Assembly (NCBI GenBank): GCA_945882475.1
Contig: CAMCWJ010000186.1
Location: 1-5,898, forward strand
Source: Bifidobacterium breve
Lineage (GTDB): Bacteria; Actinomycetota; Actinomycetes; Mycobacteriales; Mycobacteriaceae
DNA: 5,898 bases
Direction: 5' to 3'
The notes below the pieces were generated by a model. It did no database searches. It was not told where the DNA came from and was given only the letters and a program-made list of their open reading frames with translations. Below, piece by piece: positions 1 to 4,655 of the stretch. The position numbers and the translations under genes are program-made. The first letter of the stretch is position 1; each line of letters opens with the position of its first letter.

Positions 1-450
1 CAGATTGCGGCATGGGCGGATACGGTGCATTCGGTCGGCGCCACGAAGGTGGCCGAGGCATTGGGCAGTGCTGCCGCCCAAGCCCTGACTGAAGGCCGAC
101 GCGACCGGCCGCTGCGGATATTCGTCCAGATCAGCCTTGACGGTGACACCACCCGCGGGGGTGTTGAGCTGGGGGATCCGGCCGCGGTGGATCGGATGTG
201 CGCGCTGGTGGCCGAGTCGCCGGCGCTGCGACTGGTGGGCCTGATGGCGATCCCGCCGTTGGACGCTGATCCCGATCGGGCCTTCGCGGCCCTGGCAGCA
301 GAGCACCGCCGGATCCTGCGCGACCATCCCGACGCCACTGAACTGTCGGCCGGGATGTCGGGCGATCTCGATGCGGCCGTGCGACACGGTTCAACTTGTG
401 TGCGTGTCGGTACGGCACTAATGGGCGAACGTCCTTTAACGTCTCAATGA
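1..450 (+). CDS. yggS: YggS/PLPBP-family pyridoxal-phosphate-binding protein, C-terminal part (5' end outside window)
   Basis: This is the C-terminal 149 residues of a YggS (PROSC/PLPBP, COG0325) protein, a soluble fold-type III PLP carrier involved in vitamin B6 and amino acid homeostasis rather than a known catalyst. The frame is open from base 1, so the GTG at 25 is an internal valine (context ADTVHSV). The N-terminal half with the PLP-binding lysine is not in the window; full-length members have about 230-250 residues. Visible family motifs are the HSV strand, VQISLDGDTTRGGV, GLMAIPP, and the C-terminal LSAGMSGDLDAAVRHGS (about 343-393) followed by VRVGTALMGER, which bind the PLP phosphate in this family. 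It is followed after 64 bp by sepF, the usual actinobacterial dcw order. The 451-514 gap holds only a purine-rich ribosome binding site (500-506) ahead of sepF; I see no convincing promoter or terminator there. Confidence 0.95.
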   Translation, partial: QIAAWADTVHSVGATKVAEALGSAAAQALTEGRRDRPLRIFVQISLDGDTTRGGVELGDPAAVDRMCALVAESPALRLVGLMAIPPLDADPDRAFAALAAEHRRILRDHPDATELSAGMSGDLDAAVRHGSTCVRVGTALMGERPLTSQ

Positions 451-514
451 GAATTCACTCCAGTCACATCTTCCTCACAGACACCGACGTTCAGCTCTCA
501 GAAGGGTCCCGCGG

Positions 515-1171
515 ATGAGCACTCTGCATAAGGTCAAGGCCTACTTCGGCATGGCGCCGATGGACGATTACGAGGACGAGTATTACGAGGACGACCGCGA
601 TCCCGGCACCGGGCGCGGTCGGGCCTTCTCGCGCCGCGACGACCGGTTCGCCGACGACGGCTACGAGCGAGGCGGCCGTTTCGATGAGCACGCCGGCGAC
701 TACGACGACCGCGACGCGGACTACGCGCCGACCGGCGGCTTCCGCGCTGGCTACGGCGAGGACCCCCGGTTCCGCCCCCGCGACTTCGACGACGCGTCCC
801 GGCCCCGGTTCTCGACGTTGCGCGGCTCGACCCGCGGTGCACTGGCGATGGACCCGCGCCGGATGGCGATGCTCTTCGACGAGAGCAGCCCGATGTCGCG
901 CATCACCACGTTGCGGCCCAAGGACTACAGCGAGGCCCGCACCATCGGTGAGCGCTTCCGCGACGGCCAGCCGGTGATCATGGATCTGGTGTCGATGGAC
1001 AACGCCGATGCCAAGCGGCTGGTCGACTTCGCCGCCGGCTTGGCCTTCGCGTTGCGCGGTTCGTTCGACAAGGTCGCCACCAAGGTCTTCCTGCTGGCGC
1101 CGGCCGATGTCGATGTCACGGCCGAGCAGCGTCGCCGGATCGCCGAGGCTGGTTTCTACAGCTACCAGTAG
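515..1171 (+). CDS. sepF: Cell division protein SepF, FtsZ membrane anchor
   Basis: SepF binds the FtsZ C-terminal tail and anchors the Z-ring to the membrane; actinobacteria lack FtsA, so it is the main anchor there. The 218-residue product, the same length as the M. tuberculosis protein as I remember it, has three parts. Residues 1-16 (MSTLHKVKAYFGMAPM) are the predicted membrane-inserting amphipathic helix. Residues 17-105 form a disordered linker rich in Asp, Arg, Tyr and Gly. Residues about 128-206 form the DUF552/SepF core, with TTLRPKDYSEA, ERFRDGQPVIMDLVSMD, and AGLAFALRGSFDKVATKVFLL, the conserved glycine-containing dimer and FtsZ-binding region. The ATG at 515 follows a purine-rich AGAAGGG at 500-506 (8-nt spacing) and gives the conserved MSTLHKVKAYFG start. 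The linker is the only divergent part. It is probably co-transcribed with yggS. Confidence 0.97.
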   Translation: MSTLHKVKAYFGMAPMDDYEDEYYEDDRDPGTGRGRAFSRRDDRFADDGYERGGRFDEHAGDYDDRDADYAPTGGFRAGYGEDPRFRPRDFDDASRPRFSTLRGSTRGALAMDPRRMAMLFDESSPMSRITTLRPKDYSEARTIGERFRDGQPVIMDLVSMDNADAKRLVDFAAGLAFALRGSFDKVATKVFLLAPADVDVTAEQRRRIAEAGFYSYQ

Positions 1172-1199
1172 ACCTCGGGATAGGTAGGCTAACGAGGTC
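1171..1199 (+). other. Inverted repeat directly after sepF (possible weak terminator or processing hairpin)
   Basis: GACCTCG (1171-1177) pairs perfectly with CGAGGTC (1193-1199) across a 15-nt loop, and the left arm begins at the last base of the sepF stop codon. Only a broken T tract (ATTTCTT, 1201-1207) follows, so it is not a classical intrinsic terminator. It could attenuate or delimit the sepF transcript, or be chance. The loop contains the candidate -10 hexamer described separately, so hairpin and promoter overlap. Confidence 0.35.
1185..1190 (+). promoter_or_regulatory. Candidate -10 element upstream of yggT
   Basis: TAGGCT fits the mycobacterial housekeeping -10 pattern TAnnnT and lies about 46 bp before the yggT start codon, which would give a leader of roughly 40 nt. 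No good -35 hexamer lies 16-19 bp upstream; many mycobacterial promoters lack one. The call rests on a single short motif and is weak. An overlapping TAGGTA at 1181-1186 is less good. Confidence 0.22.
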
Positions 1200-1235
1200 C
1201 ATTTCTTCGGCTCTGCGAGTAAGGACCGTCCCTAG

Positions 1236-1559
1236 GTGTCGCTGTTCTTCGAGATCCTCGGCTTCGCGCTGTTCATCTTCTGGTTGCTGCTGATCGCCAG
1301 GATCGTGGTGGAGTTCATCCGCTCGTTCAGCCGGGACTGGCATCCCCGTGGGCCGATGGTGGTGGCACTGGAGGCCATCATGACCGCCACGGACCCGCCG
1401 GTGAAGCTGCTTCGACGGGTCATTCCGCAGCTCACCATTGGTTCGGTACGGCTGGATTTCTCCATCATGATCCTGCTCCTGATGGCGTTCTTTGGCATGC
1501 AACTGGCGTTCGGCGCGGCCGTCAAGGCCACCGCGGTGGCTCTTGGCGCCGCCATTTAG
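1236..1559 (+). CDS. yggT: YggT/YlmG-family small membrane protein
   Basis: A 107-residue integral membrane protein of the YggT (YlmG, PF02325) family. Its biochemical role is unsettled, but it is persistently linked to sepF and divIVA in Gram-positive bacteria and chloroplast relatives. Helix 1 is about residues 4-27, ending in the family motif ARIVVEFIRSF. A cytoplasmic or interfacial loop carries TDPPVKLLRRVIPQL (52-66). Helix 2 is about residues 73-93 (LDFSIMILLLMAFFGMQLAF). It has one family repeat, as in other Gram-positive versions; E. coli YggT has two. The GTG start at 1236 follows AAGGA (1221-1225) with 10-nt spacing and gives the conserved MSLFFEILGFALF beginning. The M. tuberculosis protein, as I recall it, ends near the AFGAA motif (here 91-95); this one runs on by about 12 residues, and the last eight plus the stop codon come from the first unit of a 32-bp tandem repeat. 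Confidence 0.93.
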   Translation: MSLFFEILGFALFIFWLLLIARIVVEFIRSFSRDWHPRGPMVVALEAIMTATDPPVKLLRRVIPQLTIGSVRLDFSIMILLLMAFFGMQLAFGAAVKATAVALGAAI

Positions 1560-1624
1560 GTCCAGCGGTGGCTCTTGGCGCCGCCATTTAGGTCCAGCGG
1601 TGGCTCTTGGCGCCGCCATTTAGG
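1533..1624 (+). repeat. 32-bp direct tandem repeat, 2.9 copies, overlapping the 3' end of yggT
   Basis: Three head-to-tail units lie at 1533-1564, 1565-1596 and 1597-1624; the third lacks its last four bases. The copies are identical where they align, with no spacer, so recent slippage or unequal crossing-over is likely. Each unit starts GCGGTGGCTCTTGG and contains ATTTAGG; the TAG in unit 1 is the yggT stop. The unit length is not a multiple of three, but copy number changes downstream of unit 1 would leave YggT unchanged. Within each unit GCGGTG can pair with CGCCGC (one G-U pair), giving a possible hairpin per unit in the yggT 3' transcript. A perfect 14-bp palindrome GCCACCGCGGTGGC (1527-1540) spans the left boundary. 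It resembles a VNTR locus; I cannot say whether the unit occurs elsewhere in the genome. Confidence 0.97.
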
Positions 1625-1722
1625 CAGCCCGAACCGAGTCCGAATGCGGTCAATTCTGTGACACAGGTGCAACCGGCGGGTCTGGTGTGACAGGATGGAC
1701 GCCAGTTACAGTACGGACTGAG

Positions 1723-1739
1723 GAACGCGGACCGCGTTC
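1723..1739. promoter_or_regulatory. 17-bp perfect palindrome in the wag31 leader (possible operator or hairpin)
   Basis: GAACGCGG (1723-1730), a central A, then CCGCGTTC (1732-1739) is a perfect 8+8 inverted repeat ending 45 bp before the wag31 start codon. As DNA it has the symmetry of a dimeric regulator site. As RNA the one-nucleotide loop would force at least one or two inner pairs open, leaving a stem of about six or seven pairs. It lies immediately upstream of a candidate -10 (TATACG, 1740-1745), inside the -35/-10 spacer, where a bound protein would block transcription. I cannot assign it to a known regulator. Confidence 0.45.
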
Positions 1740-1745
1740 TATACG
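1740..1745 (+). promoter_or_regulatory. Candidate -10 element for wag31
   Basis: TATACG at 1740-1745 resembles the TATAAT-type -10 and would give a leader of roughly 33-38 nt before the wag31 ATG. The -35 region 17-18 bp upstream (around 1716-1722) is poor. An alternative -10, TACAGT at 1707-1712, fits TAnnnT, but its nearest -35-like GTGACA (1687-1692) is only 14 bp away. The 160 bp between the repeat array and wag31 has room for a dedicated promoter, as expected for a highly expressed polar-growth gene, but the exact site is uncertain. The ribosome binding site GGAAGGGG lies at 1771-1778. Confidence 0.28.
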
Positions 1746-1784
1746 CAGCGGATTTCCGCCGTCCCAGATCGGAAGGGGCAGACA

Positions 1785-2549
1785 ATGCCACTGACACCGG
1801 CCGACGTGCACAATGTGGCGTTCAGCAAGCCGCCCATCGGCAAGCGCGGTTACAACGAGGACGAGGTCGACGCGTTCCTCGATCTCGTGGAGACCGAGCT
1901 GTCGCGTCTCCTCGAGGAGAACGCCGACCTGAACCAGCGAGTGGGTGAGCTCAGCTCCGAACTCGCCTCTGCGCGGGCCGGCGGTATTCAGGCCACCCAG
2001 GCCATCCCGCTCTACCAGCCGGAGCCGGAGCCTGTCGTTGTCGTCGCCGAGGTTGCCACTCCGGCGATCAGCGAGGAGCAGGCCGTCAAGGCCGCCCGGG
2101 TGCTCAGCCTCGCGCAGGACACCGCCGACCGGTTGACCGGCTCGGCTCGTGCCGAAGCCGACCAGCTGCTCGGGGATGCTCGGGCCGCCGCCGACCAGAT
2201 GGTGTCGGAGGCCCGCTACATCGCCGAGACGACGATCAACGAGGCGCGCCAGCAGGCCGATGCGACCCTGGGCGACGCACAGGCCCGCTCCGAGGCGCAG
2301 CTGCGCCAGGCGTATGAGAAGGCCGACCTGCTGCAGTCCGACGCCGAGCGCAAGCACTCCGATTTGATGGCGACCATCAATCAGCAGCGCACGGTCCTTG
2401 AAGGTCGGCTGGAGCAGTTGCGCACCTTCGAGCGCGAGTACCGCACCCGACTGAAGACCTACCTGGAATCCCAGCTCGAGGAACTCGGCCAGCGGGGCTC
2501 GGCAGCTCCGGTCGACTCCGGTGACGGCGGGTACCCGCAGTACCAGTAG
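1785..2549 (+). CDS. wag31: Wag31 (DivIVA), polar growth scaffold protein
   Basis: Wag31 is the mycobacterial DivIVA: a coiled-coil scaffold that recognises negatively curved membrane at poles and septa and organises polar cell wall synthesis; it is essential in M. tuberculosis and M. smegmatis. The 254-residue product opens with MPLTPADVHNVAFSKPPIGK, and RGYNEDEVDAFLDLVE (21-36) completes the DivIVA lipid-binding domain, followed by the first coiled coil (to about 62). A Pro/Glu/Val-rich linker (about 67-95) contains QATQAIP. Its T71 aligns with Thr73 of M. tuberculosis Wag31, the PknA/PknB phosphorylation site. Residues about 96-235 are a long Ala-rich coiled coil ending RTFEREYRTRLKTYLESQLEELGQRG. 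The tail after APVDS is short and ends GDGGYPQYQ, unlike the longer Asn/Gly-rich tail I recall from M. tuberculosis. The ATG at 1785 has a strong GGAAGGGG Shine-Dalgarno at 1771-1778. Confidence 0.98.
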   Translation: MPLTPADVHNVAFSKPPIGKRGYNEDEVDAFLDLVETELSRLLEENADLNQRVGELSSELASARAGGIQATQAIPLYQPEPEPVVVVAEVATPAISEEQAVKAARVLSLAQDTADRLTGSARAEADQLLGDARAAADQMVSEARYIAETTINEARQQADATLGDAQARSEAQLRQAYEKADLLQSDAERKHSDLMATINQQRTVLEGRLEQLRTFEREYRTRLKTYLESQLEELGQRGSAAPVDSGDGGYPQYQ

Positions 2550-2608
2550 GTGCCGCACCGGCCCGCCGGGACAGGCAAACACCGCTCAGGGTCGCAGGAG
2601 GCCAACCG

Positions 2609-3241
2609 ATGACGCTCATCATTGCGTTGGTGTTGGCGGTCATCGCCCTGGTGGCCCTGATCGCCGCAGTGGTGACCACCAATGAGGTGATCGCCTGGGT
2701 GTGCATCGGGGCGAGCGTGCTCGGCGTGCTCCTGTTGGTGGTCGACGCCATTCGTGAGCGGCAAAACGCGCGGGTCGGCGCCGTTGCGGCCGGGGCGGGG
2801 GCTGCGGAATTGGACTCTGAGGCGCTTGACGCCGCGGTCGCGGACTCTGAAGCGGCGGACGTCCTGGTGGTCGATCGTGATGCCGAGGACGGCGTGGATG
2901 ACATCTACGCCGACGACCCGTCCGACTATTCCGATTACGCGATCGAGGATTCCACCGAAGCCGAAATCGCCGCCGAGGACATCTCGGCCGAAATCGCCGC
3001 CGAGGACATCTCGGCCGAGATCGCCGCCGAGGACGACTTCTCGGCCGAGCTAGCCCGCGAGGACTTCCCGGCCGAGGTCGTCCACGACGAACCCGAGTAC
3101 GACACCATCAGCGATGACGAGATCGAGTACCCCGCTCCCGCCGACGAGACGGTGATCGTCTATCGCCCGGCCGAGGAAACGGCCGACGACACCCTTATCG
3201 TGCTCACCGGGGACACTGGAGACGAGCGCGACGATCGGTGA
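2609..3241 (+). CDS. Two-helix membrane protein with long acidic repetitive tail (Rv2144c-like position)
   Basis: A 210-residue protein of unknown function occupying the slot after wag31, where M. tuberculosis has the predicted membrane protein Rv2144c; the N-terminal hairpin looks related to it, as far as I recall that sequence. Helix 1 is about residues 3-22, a short TTNE turn follows, and helix 2 is about 28-46. The basic AIRERQNAR stretch after helix 2 predicts that both termini face the cytoplasm. Residues 66-210 are very rich in Asp, Glu and Ala, with almost no Lys, and are predicted disordered. Within them is a nine-residue repeat, AEIAAEDIS, in two exact copies (118-135) plus two diverged ones (136-154). 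The ATG at 2609 follows AGGAG (2596-2600) with 8-nt spacing. It starts 59 bp after wag31 with no terminator between, so co-transcription is likely. No enzymatic motif is visible; a scaffold or partner-binding tail at the membrane is inference. Confidence 0.85.
   Translation: MTLIIALVLAVIALVALIAAVVTTNEVIAWVCIGASVLGVLLLVVDAIRERQNARVGAVAAGAGAAELDSEALDAAVADSEAADVLVVDRDAEDGVDDIYADDPSDYSDYAIEDSTEAEIAAEDISAEIAAEDISAEIAAEDDFSAELAREDFPAEVVHDEPEYDTISDDEIEYPAPADETVIVYRPAEETADDTLIVLTGDTGDERDDR
2960..3070 (+). repeat. In-frame 27-bp coding tandem repeat (AEIAAEDIS units)
   Basis: Units lie at 2960-2986, 2987-3013, 3014-3043 and 3044-3070. The first two are identical at every base, the third has a synonymous GAA-to-GAG change and an extra codon (EDDFS), and the fourth encodes AELAREDFP; a partial fifth begins AEV at 3071. 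Identity at synonymous positions in the first pair indicates recent duplication, and all unit lengths are multiples of three, so the reading frame is preserved. The repeat lies in the acidic cytoplasmic tail of the membrane protein and would vary its length. Confidence 0.95.
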
Positions 3242-3283
3242 TCCGCACCGGCCCGGTCCTCGCGCCGGATCCTGAGGAGCACC

Positions 3284-4654
3284 ATGGGAATTGAGTACGC
3301 CAGCGTCGTCGACCACGGAATCGATGAAGTGTTCGCCTGGCACACCCGGCCCGGCGCGATGCGCCGGTTGGTCCCGCCCTGGCAGCCCATGAAGGTGGTC
3401 AAGGAGACCGAGTCGCTGGCCGACGGCACCGCAATCCTCGGTCTTCCGGGCGGGTTGCGTTGGATCGCCCGGCATGACCCGGCGGGCTATGACCCGCCGA
3501 ACCAGTTCCGCGACGTGCTCTCCTCAGATGGGCTGATGACGCTGCCGCCGCGGGTGATCGGGTGGTGGCGGCACACCCACCGTTTCAGCGACGCCGGCGG
3601 CGGGACCACCCGCGTGCACGATGAGGTCGACACCACGGTTCCGGGTGCGATGCTGCGCTCAACGTTCGCCTACCGGCACCGCCAACTCGCCGAGGATCTT
3701 GCCGCTCATCGCGACGCGGCCAACGCCGGCGGGGGACCGATGGTGATTGCGATGACCGGTTCGGCCGGGCTGGTGGGCACCGCACTGGCGGCATTTCTGT
3801 CCACCGGCGGTCACCGGGTGATCCGCCTGGTGCGGCGTGATCCTGCCAATTCCGACGAAAGACGCTGGAACCCAAGCCAACCCGCTGCCGATCTGCTTGA
3901 CGGAGTGGACGGGGTGGTGCATCTGGCCGGGGAGTCGATCGCGGGCCGATTCACCGATGCGCATCGCCGGGCGATCCGGGACTCCCGGATCGAACCGACT
4001 CGTCGGCTGGCCGAGGTCGCCGCCGCGTCCACTGGCGGGCCGCGTGCCTTCGTCAGCGCGTCGGCTGTCGGTTTCTACGGCTATGACTGCGGCGACTCCC
4101 TGCTGGACGAGAACAGCCCGCGCGGGGACGGATTCCTGGCCGACGTGGTGGCCGACTGGGAGGCCGCCACTGCGCCCGCCGCCGATGCCGGCCTGCGTGT
4201 GGTGGCGGTGCGCACCGGGATCGTGCAGGCCGCCGCGGGCGGAACGCTGAAACTTCTGCGCCCACTGTTCGCCGCCGGTCTGGGCGGCCGACTCGGCAGC
4301 GGTCGACAATGGCTGTCCTGGGTCGGCATCGACGATCTGCTCGACATCTACTACCGAGCGCTGTACGACACCAGGCTCACCGGTCCCGTCAACGCGGTCG
4401 GCCCCGAACCGGTGCGCAACGCCGAGTACACCAGGGCGCTGGCCTCGACCATGCGCCGGCCGGCACTGCTGCCGGTGCCGTCGTTCGGACCCCGGCTGCT
4501 GCTGGGCCGCCAAGGCGCGGCCGAACTCGCCGAGGCCGATCAGCGGGTCGTTCCGGCCGTGCTGAACGCGCTGGGTCACCGGTTTCGCCACCCAAACGTG
4601 CGCGACGCGCTGGCCCATCAGTTGGGCCACGACCCGGCTCCCGGGGTGCTGTAG
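3284..4654 (+). CDS. SRPBCC domain fused to TIGR01777-family NAD(P)-binding SDR oxidoreductase/epimerase-like protein
   Basis: A 456-residue two-domain protein. Residues about 1-145 form an SRPBCC (START-like) ligand-binding domain, with DEVFAWHTRPGAMRRLVPPW near the start, then LRWIARH and WWRHTHRF. Residues about 152-456 form an atypical extended SDR of the TIGR01777/YfcH type: the dinucleotide motif TGSAGLVG (158-165), RWNP (195-198), VVHLAGESIAGRF (211-223), SASAVGFYG (258-266), GDGFLADVVADWE (281-293), RTGIV (310-314), GGRLGSGRQWLSWV (334-347), and a C-terminal DUF1731-like segment ending ALGHRFRHPNVRDAL. The YxxxK catalytic pair of classical SDRs appears replaced at FLADV, as is usual in this family, so the reaction is unknown. 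The ATG at 3284 follows GAGGAG (3274-3279) with a tight 4-nt spacing. It begins 42 bp after the membrane protein gene and may be in the same transcript. No role in division is evident. Confidence 0.88.
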   Translation: MGIEYASVVDHGIDEVFAWHTRPGAMRRLVPPWQPMKVVKETESLADGTAILGLPGGLRWIARHDPAGYDPPNQFRDVLSSDGLMTLPPRVIGWWRHTHRFSDAGGGTTRVHDEVDTTVPGAMLRSTFAYRHRQLAEDLAAHRDAANAGGGPMVIAMTGSAGLVGTALAAFLSTGGHRVIRLVRRDPANSDERRWNPSQPAADLLDGVDGVVHLAGESIAGRFTDAHRRAIRDSRIEPTRRLAEVAAASTGGPRAFVSASAVGFYGYDCGDSLLDENSPRGDGFLADVVADWEAATAPAADAGLRVVAVRTGIVQAAAGGTLKLLRPLFAAGLGGRLGSGRQWLSWVGIDDLLDIYYRALYDTRLTGPVNAVGPEPVRNAEYTRALASTMRRPALLPVPSFGPRLLLGRQGAAELAEADQRVVPAVLNALGHRFRHPNVRDALAHQLGHDPAPGVL

Positions 4655-4655
4655 G

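Noticed and set aside
442..452. TCTCA-A-TGAGA palindrome over the yggS stop codon
   Set aside because: The arms are only five bases, partly coding, with no associated promoter; easily chance.
1533..1624. Short direct repeats resembling a small CRISPR array
   Set aside because: The units are head to tail with no spacers, overlap a coding region, and no cas genes are present.
1723..1739. GGAAC...GTT as a SigH/SigE-type promoter
   Set aside because: GGAAC and GTT are only about nine bases apart, far short of the 16-19 bp these sigma factors need.
2558..2569. CCGGC-CC-GCCGG inverted repeat after wag31 as a terminator
   Set aside because: The loop is only two bases, no T tract follows, and the next gene starts 39 bp later with its own ribosome binding site, so read-through is more likely.
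1650..2582. Long open frame antisense to wag31 (310 codons)
   Set aside because: It is the complement of a certain gene in GC-rich DNA, where stop codons are rare in antisense frames; its translation has no recognisable domain.
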